Origin: Omphiscola glabra
Taxonomy: Eukaryota; Mollusca; Gastropoda; Lymnaeidae
NCBI GenBank assembly: GCA_964017045.1
Contig: OZ024809.1
Span: 1,860,001-1,924,000, forward strand
Direction: 5' to 3'
Length of the DNA: 64,000 nucleotides
Below are positions 33,726 through 45,500 of the stretch, one piece after another. Below the pieces are notes generated by a model. The model was not told where the DNA came from and did no database searches. It saw nothing but the letters and a program-made list of their open reading frames with translations. The translations under genes and the position numbers were made by a program. Position 1 is the stretch's first letter; the number at the start of each line of letters is the position of its first letter.

Positions 33726-34662
33726 ATCCGCCATGTTGTTGGTGATAATTTTGCTTCACATCTGATATTCACTGATGTATAAGCATAAATAAATGACACA
33801 ACTAAAAGAAATCAAAATTTATTATTTTTTTCTCAAAAAAAAGCATCACTTATAGAAGTGCTCTCCGTGTCATCACAAATGCCGCAAAACAGTTTTAAAA
33901 TTTAATGTTTTTTTTTAAATTGTAACGTCAAAGTCAATGTAAATTAGTTGTAATAATTTTTAAACATGTCATGTATTACTGTACATAATTAATATGATTT
34001 TGATCGCTTTCAAAATTGAAAGGAGGTCCGTGGCTTGGTGGCGATTCTTGGTCATGAGCGAAACAAATTCTGGGAAAACAGGTGGAAAAAAGGGTACCTT
34101 TCGTCAAATTCATTGTGGCGTCCAATGTAGTTTCCATCCACCATGTTTTGGAAATGTCCCATGAACAAATATATGCGTATAGTTTTTTCTCTCCATTTTA
34201 GTCCCCATAGCAAGACCACTGATTTGGTTGAATAATTGTCCGTTAAACTCAAACGAATGGAGGGTGAGAACAAGTTCAGCCAATCTGAGGAGGGTGTTAG
34301 TAGGTATAGATGGATGGGGTTGACTTCTTGGCCATCACGGTCACTCTTCACATATTGTTTTTGCTTCTTGTCGACACGTTTATTTGTTTTGTCGCGTACT
34401 TTTTTTCCCATGTTTTCACATACGTTGTTTCGTTCATTTCCTTTACCTAACCTGAATTCAGTCTTCTCCACATTAGTGCCTTTTACAATTCTTGGACAGT
34501 TTCAGTGTCATGCGGTCCCCGAGGTCTTATAATACAGGGCGCACTTTTTTAATAATATTCATACTTCTACTAGAATGTGAAGGTCCTTACACTTAATGAA
34601 AATTTGGCCTTTTTAAAAAGTGATTTTATCATAAAGCTTGTGTGAATGTCCATACATTGGAA
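33726..34662. other. intergenic, nothing recognised
   Basis: A 139-codon minus-strand frame at 34052-34471 overlaps a 98-codon plus-strand frame; neither shows a motif I know or flanking splice sites that link it to a gene. Confidence 0.4.
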
Positions 34663-34670
34663 GGTATGGG

Positions 34671-34821
34671 CAGAGGCGTAGGAACGGCTTGGCATCGGGG
34701 CAGTTGCCAAGGGCGCCGGCCTACGCCTGTTCAAAAGGGCACCGCTAAAGCTCTAATTTTTTAATTTTTATTATGTAAAAATAAATTTGCCAAGGGCGCC
34801 AAAAACCCAGTTACGCCTCTG
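34671..34821. mobile_element. 151-bp hAT-type MITE
   Basis: Ends CAGAGGCGTA and TACGCCTCTG are inverted; exact 8-bp duplication GGTATGGG at 34663-34670 and 34822-34829. Inner GCCAAGGGCGCC is repeated. No coding. Confidence 0.85.
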
Positions 34822-34829
34822 GGTATGGG

Positions 34830-37010
34830 AATAGATTTTAGATATAAATAGTTCCCCCTACTAAATTTAATAATTTATTTAGCAAATTTTGTGTTCATTC
34901 AATTCGATGTTTTTCTCCTATATCTAAACAGTAAATTATACGCCTAATCATAATTATTCATATCAATAGCAGACGTGCTGTAAATTTAAGAAAGATATAG
35001 ATTATGACTAAAAAAAGAGGTGTGTCAGCCGTCAACCAATCATATTGAATGTAACACGCTTCTTGTGGAAACTTTGGCATATTTCCACATCTCTAACGTA
35101 GCAGGTTTTTAAAAGAAACGATTCTGTTATTTAACGGTGCAGTTTCCAGCTCAACCCTATTTCCTCGAAACTTCAAGCCTAAACATATCTTGTTCCAATA
35201 CTTTTCTTCTACTCATATAATATATGCCATGCGTTTTAAATTATTACAACCTGCGTTTCAAATACTGTGAATAAAATTAGTTTTTAGTATGCGTAGGCCC
35301 CATTTGTAAAACATAAAATAATAGATTAAATATTAAGGCCAACTTAAATAATTTAATACCAGGCCTACATTATTAGATAATTTAATGCTAGATGTTGAAT
35401 GATGAATCATTCAAACATACTCACACAGGCCTACCGGACCTAACGTCATTCTTCTGTAAAAGGGACCGTTCATTATCATTAAGTATGTCACGCAATTTTT
35501 GGAAAATTTTACTCCACTCCCCGTCAAAAAATTCACACCCCCCCCCCCAGTACATCACACTTTCGAACTTAAAAAACTGTTGAGACATTAAAACATAATT
35601 AATCAAAATTTAATCCAAAACACACTTCACTCTTAAAATAGTAAATTTATAAAAGGCAGGGACTTCTTTTGTCAGAATACACCCATCACAACAGAATGTT
35701 CAACATCACTGTCAATTTCAGGTTTTCTTGTATGATAAAAAAAAAAGAATACAATGTATGACGTCATACAATATCTTACCCCGCCCCCTTTTGCAAACTG
35801 TCACGCTTTCTTACGCTTACACACTTCCCCTTCTTTCCGTAGCGTCGGAGCGTGACCTACAAATTGGACATTCCCTATCCCTAAAGTTGTCAAAAAATAC
35901 AAAACTAATAGCAACAACAAAACACAACAACTAAAAGAAAAGCCTTATTAGTCAGTGGTGTATACAGGAAACACCGCACGTAAAAACTCTGAAGTTGGCA
36001 ACCATGCACCCCTCCCTTTCCTACGGCTACTACGCCACTGACACTGGAATTAGTATTAGTTATTTAATATCTTAGACTAAGTCTATAAACAGTTTCAAAT
36101 AATGGACATATCTTAATATTATCATGTATCTTTTGCAATAAAATTATTACATTTTATACGAATTAATGAATGATTTCTCCTCTTTTATTAAATTCTACGT
36201 ATTCTTAGCCTACGTCTATCTCTTTATGTATTTCGTTAGAACCTCGGCGGTTAGACATCGTAACCCATTTCCAACCACAACAAGCTCAATGCGATCCATG
36301 GTCCTATTTGTACGGCATCGAAAGGCTAAGCACTGCTGGCAGTAACAGTGTTCGCATGCAGGTTACAGATCTGGAAAAAAGAGAGGAAAAAAAAAGAGTC
36401 TCTTCACTTAAACGTAACAACGGTGAGCATGAATTTTGTGTGTGTGTAAAATATAGCCTATATTATATTTATAACAGACGCTAGGCCTACTACTACTACG
36501 CCTATACTTACTTTATTGAATTTATTGTATATAAATAATACTAATAACCCATAGAGTGTATAGCATTAAAAATTAAAATTATAGCATTTATAGATTTAGA
36601 TCGAGTACTGCATACTATAGAGAGACACTCTAACGCAAGTCTATCTTTATATTAGGCCTATATATTATATTATTATATTCAATAGTGATAGTGTAACTAT
36701 CAAAGTTCAAAGCGATTTGATAGGTTCCTTCAAATCAAAGTAAACTTAAGTTCATATCAAATATTGCCACACGGGGTGAGGGATTTCATGTAACAACAAA
36801 CAAACAATTTTAAATTATTTACCCATACTAAAGGTAAATATTTACTTTACAGACTGATGGGCTGTCCATAAATTTACAGATTGTTATTAACAGCGTTAAC
36901 CACGAGGTCTCTAGAAGTCTAAGTTAACAGTTAACTAAGTATAATAAATTATCATCAATGAATGATAAATGAATGAAAGACTGGATGGTGTAAAAAACAA
37001 ACATGAGCCT
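34830..37010. other. intergenic, with a small CAGTGGYGTA element
   Basis: 35953-36040 begins CAGTGGTGTATACAGG and ends CTACTACGCCACTG, inverted ends of a short hAT-like MITE without a clear target duplication. Otherwise AT-rich; no promoter or exon could be supported. Confidence 0.4.
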
Positions 37011-37013
37011 AAT

Positions 37014-37843
37014 CAGGGGCCCTCAAACTGTTTAAATCGAGGGGTGGTGACTGGTGGCTGTCCTTCCTCAGACACTGTTGGGGAAAGGACTACTATAGTT
37101 TGAAAAATTTATGATAATTTTTATACACTATAATACACATATCTTCTTTCTAGACTAGACCTAGAGCCAGGGCAAAAAAAAAAAGAACCTAGCCCAGGGG
37201 CTAGGGCTGCAGATTTTTTGTTTTCTTGTGTATTTAGTAACTTTTTCTCGGATTCCTACCCTTCCTATCTAACCGAACTTCATTCTGTCCTTTCCCAAGC
37301 ACGCACTACAACATATGGTTAACAATCTTTCTCTGTCTGCACCCCCAAACAATGGAATTCTCTGCCACTACACATCCGCAATATACCAACTACCCAGGCC
37401 TTCAAAACTGCACTCAAAACACATCTCTTTAAACTCTACTACCCTGACTGATTCCCCCCTCTGACCAATAAACAATGCTGCTGGCTGCCATCCATGGCTT
37501 GACATGTAAAAGTTCTGGGGTGAGTGGGGTGAATATACATTTGTTTTTGTTTTGTTATACAGCGGTTCTTTATTACATAAATGTATTTTATTTTAATGTC
37601 ACGATTATGTCTCTTTTGCTAATATTTTTATGTACAGTGCGGTGAGGCCAGCCCTAGGCTGGGTACCGCGCTATATAAGACCACTAATAATAATAATAGT
37701 AAATAGTATATACAACTCGCTGTGGATTGCTGACTGCAACACTGTTATCAATATTTTAGAGGGTATCCTTTCACAACTTTACTCCCTAAGTACCCTTAAG
37801 GCACTTGAGGCGGGCACAGAGGCCATAGTTTGAAGACGCCTTG
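37014..37843. mobile_element. possible old hAT element with nested LINE tail
   Basis: CAGGGGCCCTCAAACTG at 37014 and CATAGTTTGAAGACGCCTTG near 37825 look like diverged inverted ends. No target duplication was seen. The LINE 3' end at 37250-37700 lies inside. Confidence 0.3.
37250..37700 (+). mobile_element. CR1/L2-like LINE 3' end
   Basis: Reads NSLPLHIRNIPTTQAFKTAL then KTHLFKLYYPD and a stop, the usual C-terminus of CR1/L2-type reverse transcriptase ORFs (one frame shift near 37360). The 3' tail has GTACCGCGCTATATAAGACC then AATAATAATA, a microsatellite tail. Strongly 5'-truncated. Confidence 0.65.
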
Positions 37844-38110
37844 TAATGAATTAACTGAATAGTTAACTATTAAGGCACAAGATCAGCACCATTTTAGTTG
37901 AAGCCCCTCCAAACATGGAGACAACCTCCTGATCTTTTAGCAGTAACACATGCCCCTCTGCCAGTTAACCACTCTAACTTGAAATAAGCTTTTCACATTG
38001 CTTTCTCTAATCATATCTTATTCTAATTAGTTTGGTATTGTGTAGACTTATTTTTTGTGTGAGTTTGCTAGCAATAGTTAAAAAAGGTCTGATTGTGAAC
38101 TTACAGGAGT

Positions 38111-38158
38111 CCCAGTTAGCCTACACGTTCTCGGATACCAATGTGGAAGGTTGCAAGG
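38111..38158 (+). other. candidate 5'UTR exon of the EF-hand gene
   Basis: Flanked by a good acceptor (GTGAACTTACAG) and donor (TTGCAAG/GTAAGG), about 4.3 kb upstream of the ATG exon. The ATG exon has an upstream in-frame stop, so this piece would be untranslated. No promoter element was recognised before it. Prediction from splice sites only. Confidence 0.35.
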
Positions 38159-38466
38159 TAAGGGCTCCACCATTTTTGGAGATTCTTACCAAAATTTAAC
38201 TTGCAATAAAACAAAAACCTTTTGTGTGTCCTTGATTTTCAGTTTCATGCAAAGTAATAATTATGATGGGAGTCTTGAATTATATTCAGATTTATTATCC
38301 TTGGTTTTAAGGACTAAGACTTGAAATGTTTTGTAACAATCATTAGTAACGTTTTCTTTCTTTTTAATTCCAAAATGCCACTCTCCTAGAGGCAGTCACA
38401 TTTGCCTCTTTTACCACAGTAAGCTCTGATTTGGGACTACTTATACTTGCATGGCATTTATGACTT

Positions 38467-38642
38467 AGGGTCGGTTCACACAATCAAATTTTTCTTCAAG
38501 CATTTGATGCAATTCGTGTATGAAGCCTTGTCACAACTTTCATATTACTATTTGATCGAATTCCCCAAAAAAGGAAACCACGCACAAAATAGTGCGTTCA
38601 TACAACAATTTGATGCGAAATTTGATAGTGTGAACCGACCCT
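38467..38642. mobile_element. 176-bp MITE, PIF/Harbinger-like
   Basis: Ends AGGGTCGGTTCACAC and GTGTGAACCGACCCT are perfect inverted repeats; TTA borders both sides, consistent with a 3-bp duplication. Inner TTTGATGC and AATTTGAT words repeat in both orientations. It lies in the intron after the candidate 5'UTR exon. Confidence 0.75.
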
Positions 38643-39212
38643 TTATTAAACAACCATTCATAATGATGATATGTTACTGAAGTGAACAGAGCCACATTTA
38701 AGATTATGTGATAGGTAACAATATTTTAGCTACCAAGATCAGAGTAGAAGAAATCAACTAATGTATCCTAGTCAAACTTGAACCCATATAGTTTCCCTTT
38801 ACAGAATGGAAGTAAAGTCAGATCCTGTTTATATAGTGGTTTTTTTTTTATTATTGTAATCTTAAGTTCTTTCTTTGATCTAAACATAGATCATTGATGT
38901 TGATAGCTGAGCTTGATGTCCTTCATATGTCCTTCATGATCCTTGTACTTTTAAAGTAATTGGTTTCTGGATTTAACCCTGGGCAGAGCTTGTGCAGTAT
39001 CCACTGTTTGCCAAAAGTACAAGGCTTACAAGCTTTTTACTGGTCTGAACAGAGTTTACCCATTGTCTTTGAGAGGTAACAAAAGATAGGCAATTTTAGC
39101 CATAGGACTGACAAGCAGTTTCCAAAACAGTTTGAGAATAAATGAATTTGAGAGAAACATATTTTCAGTTGTCTGGTTTTAGAAAAGAAGAATACAATCT
39201 ATGAAAAATGAT

Positions 39213-39610
39213 ATGCTTACATACTGGGCCATTATGATCTGCTTACATATGGGGCAGCTATGATCTGCTTACATACTGGACCATTATGATTTGCTTACAT
39301 ACGGGGCTGTTATGACCTGCTTACATATGGGGCCGTTATGATCTGCTTAAATACGGGGCTATTATGATCTGATTGCATATGGGGCAGCTATGATCTGCTT
39401 AAATACGGGGCTGTTATGATCTGCTTACATACTGGACCATTATAATCTGCTTACATACGGGGCTGTTATGATCTGCTTACATATGGGGCCGTTATGATCT
39501 GCTTCAATATGGGGCAGTTATGATCTGCTTAAATATAGGGCTGTTATGATCTGCTTAAATACGGGGCCATTATGATCTGCCTACATACGGGGCCGTTATG
39601 ATCTTCTTAC
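39213..39610. repeat. 26-bp minisatellite, about 15 copies
   Basis: Unit CTTACATACGGGGCTGTTAT plus GATCTG, with ACTGGACCATT and AAATACGGGG variants. Confidence 0.96.
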
Positions 39611-40429
39611 ATCCGGGCCTTGAAAAACAAAAGCTGCACCACTGGCAAAGCCAGAATTTAGGCACCCTCTTCCCCAAAAAAGTATATAATAATACAAATA
39701 TTGTACATGAACGTAGCTATTTTGCTCTCCTCTTACTTTTTTTTATAACTCTGCCCCAATTAAATATATTTATATATTATATCAATAAAGTAGAAACTCT
39801 TTCATAATAATATTTAATAATGACTTAGAAATTCTATCGACACTTAGTGTGAAATGTAATTTCAGTTAAGTCAATTCTACTTATATAATTGATTTATTAT
39901 ACTTTTTTAAAATAGATTTTTCTCCTTTAAATAACTGATGAATCATTTAAGTCAAAGTTTGCCTGCACCCTCTGGGGGTGTGGGAGGCCATTTGGAGAAG
40001 TGAGGGAATCCAACGTTATTTGCATTTTCACGAGAATCTTTTTTGTGGGGAGTATGGGAAATATGTTTTGAAATCGAGATGGGCTGCTGTGATGCAAAAA
40101 GGTTAAAAAAATTAAATTGATTAGAATTTACAGTATGCAATTAATTTATGAGTTAACCATTAATTTGTTTGTTTTTCGTTGTTGCTTGAATCTAATTCTG
40201 ATATTTCAGTGCATAACTCTGCTGTTGCCACAACAATCATAATGGTTTATAAGTCAACATACATGAAAATAGCCGAAACTTTCAAAAGTACTTAAATGTA
40301 ATTAACTAATTATAAAAGTGTTAAACTGCGATAAAGCTTTAAAATAAATAGATTAAATATACACGAACAATCTGTGTCAATATAACAATATATATTAAGC
40401 TTTAATAATAATTTTACATTACACATAAG

Positions 40430-40460
40430 TAAACGTTTCGGCACATGCCTTCATCAGTAC
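40430..40460 (-). ncRNA. hammerhead-ribozyme-like core of a Penelope-like element
   Basis: Minus strand reads CTGATGA, then AGGCATGTGCC (a GGC/GCC stem with ATGT loop), then GAAAC and GTTT. This is the conserved hammerhead core with a very short stem III (ACGT), as described for Penelope-like retroelements. Three flanking bases (GTA/TAC) could start stem I. Activity is untested; the stem-II entry has one extra A. Confidence 0.45.
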
Positions 40461-40734
40461 AACAAGACATATAAATAAGTATAAATCAAATTTACATAAT
40501 ATATATATTTAGATATATCCTACCTAAAAAAAAGAGATAAAATAGAAGTGGGCGAAAAAACAATATCTATTGTTTCTGTCTGTTTTTTTCCTTTTGTTGG
40601 AGTTATAAAAAAAATTGTCTCTAGAATATAAAATAAACATTTAATGATGTCAGATAAAAAAATAAAATCTGACATTATTAATTTAAAAAAAATAAAAATA
40701 TTTTTAACCGCCAATAATTGATGGAAGAACTTGA

Positions 40735-40915
40735 TCTGTGAAGATCCCTTTAATCATCTGTGAAGAGCTCTTTGATCATCTGTGAAGAGCTCTTTAATCA
40801 TCTGTGAAGAGCTCTTTGATCATCTGTGAAGAGCTCTTTGATCATCTGTGAAGATCTCTTTAATCATCTGTGAAGAGCTCTTTGATCATCTGTGAAGAGC
40901 TCTTTGATCATCTAT
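40735..40915. repeat. 22-bp minisatellite, about 8 copies
   Basis: Unit GATCATCTGTGAAGAGCTCT plus TT; AGAGCTCT is palindromic. Confidence 0.95.
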
Positions 40916-41019
40916 CCCCAGATCATGTAACATGGAAATAGCAGCTGTTTGTAGTGAGGTTCTATATCATAAGGGTCATGGCTCAGGACTGGGTCATGAC
41001 TTCTTTCTGGGTCACATCT

Positions 41020-41130
41020 AAGGGATGTCTCTCTGCTGAGTGGATGTCTCTCTGCTGAGTGGATGTCTCTCTGCTGAGTGGATGTGTCTCTGCTGAGTGG
41101 ATGTCTCTTTGCTGAGTGGATGTCTCTTTG
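41020..41130. repeat. 19-bp minisatellite, about 6 copies
   Basis: Unit GCTGAGTGGATGTCTCTCT. Confidence 0.93.
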
Positions 41131-41602
41131 CAGGGTTTGGGAAGCACTTACCTCTTCACTCTGTTCTCTAAAAAGTATCCCTCCCACAACTGAAATTTTC
41201 CACCAGAACTGAAAAAATCCCCCCCCCCCCAACCACCCAAACCACACACACAACATACACAACCATAACATACTTTTCAAATGAAACCTTTCTCTATTTC
41301 TGTTTATTGGTGGTTTCAGTAGGAACTGCACATGTTCTGATCTATTTTAGTTTTTTTTTAGTACAATCTGATCCATTGTTTGGCCATGTACTTGTTACAC
41401 ATTAGTGAACTTGTGTCTGGCCTTTGCATCCATCTAATTACTTCCTTCCCACACACTCATGAAATGTAATGCATTAAGAAGTCATAAGTAATACCGAGCT
41501 GTGGCTTAGAATGTGCAAAAAAACCCTCTTCAGTGGCATTGATTTAACCAACTTATCAGACCTGCAAGGATAAATAGGACTTGTTGATACAATCCTTTAG
41601 GG

Positions 41603-41797
41603 CAGCGGTTCTCAACCTGTGGGTCGCGAGCCCTTTGGGGGTCGAAAGACCCTTTCCCAGGGGTCGCCTAAGACCATCGTAAAACATATACTCTACAGTT
41701 AGGAATTAGCTACGAAAATAACATTGTGGTTGGGGGTCGCCACAACACGAGTAACTGTTATAAAGGGTCACGGCATTAGGAAGGTTGAGAACCACTG
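41603..41797 (+). mobile_element. SPIN-like hAT MITE, copy 3
   Basis: Inverted ends CAGCGGTTCTCAACCT and AGGTTGAGAACCACTG; exact 8-bp duplication CTTTAGGG at 41595-41602 and 41798-41805, central TA. Best preserved copy (GGGTCGCGAGCCCTTTGGGG start), lying in the 5' intron of the EF-hand gene. Confidence 0.92.
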
Positions 41798-41928
41798 CTT
41801 TAGGGTATCAGCTTATAACTTGCAACACTGAGATTCAATAATAAATGGAATCAATCAATAACTGTTTATTTATTGAACTGTTTTTCTTAATATTTTTTTC
41901 CCTTCTTAGCATTAAAGGTTTAGATACC

Positions 41929-42258
41929 ATCTACCACTGTTCTACCATCTACCACTGTTCTACCATTTACCGCTGTTCTGCCATCTACCACTGTTTTACT
42001 ATCTGCCATCTACCACTGTATACCATCTACCACTGTTTTACCATCTACCTCTGTTTTACCATCTGCCACTGTTTTACCATCTACCACTGTTTTACCATCT
42101 ACCACTGTTTTACCATCTACCACAGTTTTACCATCTACCTCTGTTTTACCATCTACCACTGTTTTACCATCTACCACTGTTTTACCATCTACCACTGTTT
42201 TACCATCTACCACTGTTTTACCATCTACCACCCTGTTACCATCTACCACAGTTTTCTG
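41929..42258. repeat. 18-bp minisatellite, about 18 copies
   Basis: Unit ACCATCTACCACTGTTTT, some copies with CTCTG or TGCCA. It ends about 200 bp before the first coding exon; pyrimidine-rich on the sense strand. Confidence 0.96.
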
Positions 42259-42454
42259 CCTATCTCTTAACTCATCTCTCCCAGCCAGTTCACTGCCGCC
42301 CACTTTAAACCTTTTCCAGCAGATGTTACAAGTTCTTCCATGTTATGACCTGGTTTCAGACTTCTGTCTTGTGATACTTGGCCTTGGTTGTCCCGGATGT
42401 GGAACTGTACACCACTGACAGCTGACAAAGTCTATATTTTCTTTATTTTCACAG

Positions 42455-42541
42455 AACAAAAAAATTGATTCGTTATGCCTAACACATTGGAGTTGTCTCT
42501 CTTTCAAAAAGAAAAACTACAATATTACTTCAAGTTCTTAG
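42455..42541 (+). CDS. EF-hand gene, first coding exon
   Basis: Acceptor TTATTTTCACAG; 20 nt of leader, ATG at 42475, 22 codons (MPNTLELSLFQKEKLQYYFK and on) and one extra base. The donor at 42542 is GTAAGT, an excellent U1 match, and the sequence right after it is already the minisatellite unit. Confidence 0.85.
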   Translation, partial: NKKIDSLCLTHWSCLSFKKKNYNITSSS

Positions 42542-45500
42542 GTAAGTAAATAGAACCATGGTAATTAGTAAATAGAACCATGGTAATTAGTAAATAGAAC
42601 CATTGTTATTAGTAAATAGAACCATTGTTATTAGTAAATAGAACCATTGTTATTAGTAAATAGAACCATGGTAATTAGTAAATAGAACCATGGTAATTAG
42701 TAAATAGAACCATTGTTATTAGTAAATAGAACCATTGTTATTAGTAAATAGAACCATTGTTATTAGTAAATAGAACCATGGTAATTAGTAAATAGAACCA
42801 TGGTAATTAGTAAATAGAACCATTGTTATTAGTAAATAGAACCATTGTTATTAGTAAATAGAACCATTGTTATTAGTAAATAGAACCATTGTTATTAGTA
42901 AATAGAACCATTGTTATTAGTAAATAGAACCATTGTAATTAGTAAATAGAACCATGGTAATTAGTAAATAGAACCATGTTAATTAGTAAATAGAACCATT
43001 GTTATTAGTAAATAGAACCATTGTTATTAGTAAATAGAACCATTGTAATTAGTAAATAGAACCATTGTTATTAGTAAATAGAACCAATGTTATTAGTAAA
43101 TAGAACCAATGTTATTAGTAAATAGAACCATGGTAATTAGTAAATAGAACCAATGTTATTAGTAAATAGAACCAATGTTATTAGTAAATAGAACCAATGT
43201 TATTAGTAAATAGAACAATGGTAATTAGTAAATAGAACCATGGTAATTAGTAAATAGAACCATGGTAATTAGTAAATAGAACCATGGTAATTAGTAAATA
43301 GAACCATGGTAATTAGTAAATAGAACCATGTTAATTAGTAAATAGAACCATTGTTATTAGTAAATAGAACCATTGTTATTAGTAAATAGAACCATTGTTA
43401 TTAGTAAATAGAACCATTGTAATTAGTAAATAGAACCATGGTAATTAGTAAATAGAACCATTGTAATTAGTAAATAGAACCATTGTTATTAGTAAATAGA
43501 ACCATTGTTATTAGTAAATAGAACCATTGTTATTAGTAAATAGAACCATGGTAATTAGTAAATAGAACCATGGTAATTAGTAAATAGAACCATGTTAATT
43601 AGTAAATAGAACCATTGTAATTAGTAAATAGAACCAATGTTATTAGTAAATAGAACCATTGTTATTAGTAAATAGAACCATTGTTATTAGTAAATAGAAC
43701 CATTGTTATTAGTAAATAGAACCATGGTAATTAGTAAATAGAACAATGGTAATTAGTAAATAGAACCATGGTAATTAGTAAATAGAACCATTGTTATTAG
43801 TAAATAGAACCATGGTAATTAGTAAATAGAACCATGTTAATTAGTAAATAGAACCATGTTAATTAGTAAATAGAACCATTGTTATTAGTAAATAGAACCA
43901 TTGTTATTAGTAAATAGAACCATTGTTATTAGTAAATAGAACCATTGTTATTAGTAAATAGAACCATGGTAATTAGTAAATAGAACAATGGTAATTAGTA
44001 AATAGAACCATGTTAATTAGTAAATAGAACCATTGTTATTAGTAAATAGAACCATTGTAATTAGTAAATAGAACCATGGTAATTAGTAAATAGAACCATG
44101 TTAATTAGTAAATAGAACCATGTTAATTAGTAAATAGAACCATTGTTATTAGTAAATAGAACCATTGTTATTAGTAAATAGAACCATTGTTATTAGTAAA
44201 TAGAACCATTGTTATTAGTAAATAGAACCATGGTAATTAGTAAATAGAACAATGGTAATTAGTAAATAGAACCATGTTAATTAGTAAATAGAACCATTGT
44301 TATTAGTAAATAGAACCATTGTTATTAGTAAATAGAACCATTGTAATTAGTAAATAGAACCATTGTTATTAGTAAATAGAACCATGGTAATTAGTAAATA
44401 GAACCATGGTAATTAGTAAATAGAACCATGGTAATTAGTAAATAGAACCATGGTAATTAGTAAATATAACCATGGTAATTAGTAAATATAACCATGGTAA
44501 TTAGTAAATAGAACCATGGTAATTAGTAAATAGAACCATGGTAATTAGTAAATAGAACCATTGTTATTAGTAAATAGAACCATTGTTATTAGTAAATAGA
44601 ACCATTGTAATTAGTAAATAGAACCATTGTTATTAGTAAATAGAACCATGGTAATTAGTAAATAGAACCATGGTAATTAGTAAATATAACCATGGTAATT
44701 AGTAAATAGAACCATGTTAATTAGTAAATAGAACCATGGTAATTAGTAAATAGAACCATGGTAATTAGTAAATAGAACCATGGTAATTAGTAAATAGAAC
44801 CATGTTAATTAGTAAATAGAACCATTGTTATTAGTAAATAGAACCATGTTAATTAGTAAATAGAACCATGGTAATTAGTAAATAGAACCATGGTAATTAG
44901 TAAATAGAACCATGGTAATTAGTAAATAGAACCATGGTAATTAGTAAATAGAACCATGGTAATTAGTAAATAGAACCATGGTAATTAGTAAATAGAACCA
45001 TGGTAATTAGTAAATAGAACCATTGTTATTAGTAAACAGAACCATGGTAATTAGTAAATAGAACCATTGTAATTAGTAAATAGAACCATGGTAATTAGTA
45101 AATAGAACCATGTTAATTAGTAAATAGAACCATTGTAATTAGTAAATAGAACCATGTTAATTAGTAAATAGAACCATTGTAATTAGTAAATAGAACCATG
45201 GTGATTAGTAAATAGAACCATGGTAATTAGTAAATAGAACCATGGTAATTAGTAAACAGAACCATTGTTATTAGTAAATAGAACTATGGTAATTAGTAAA
45301 TAGAACCATGTTAATTAGTAAATAGAACCATTGTTATTAGTAAATAGAACCATGGTAATTAGTAAATAGAACCATTGTAATTAGTAAATAGAACCATGGT
45401 AATTAGTAAATAGAACCATTGTTATTAGTAAATAGAACCATTGTTATTAGTAAATAGAACCATGGTAATTAGTAAATAGAACCATGGTAATTAGTAAATA

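Noticed and set aside
34052..34532. Two overlapping frames of 139 (-) and 98 (+) codons outside any array
   Set aside because: No domain, no splice partners, no codon bias; chance opening is the simplest view.
35728..35934. 68-codon frame near a C-rich tract, considered as a first exon
   Set aside because: No recognisable product and no downstream exon in phase.
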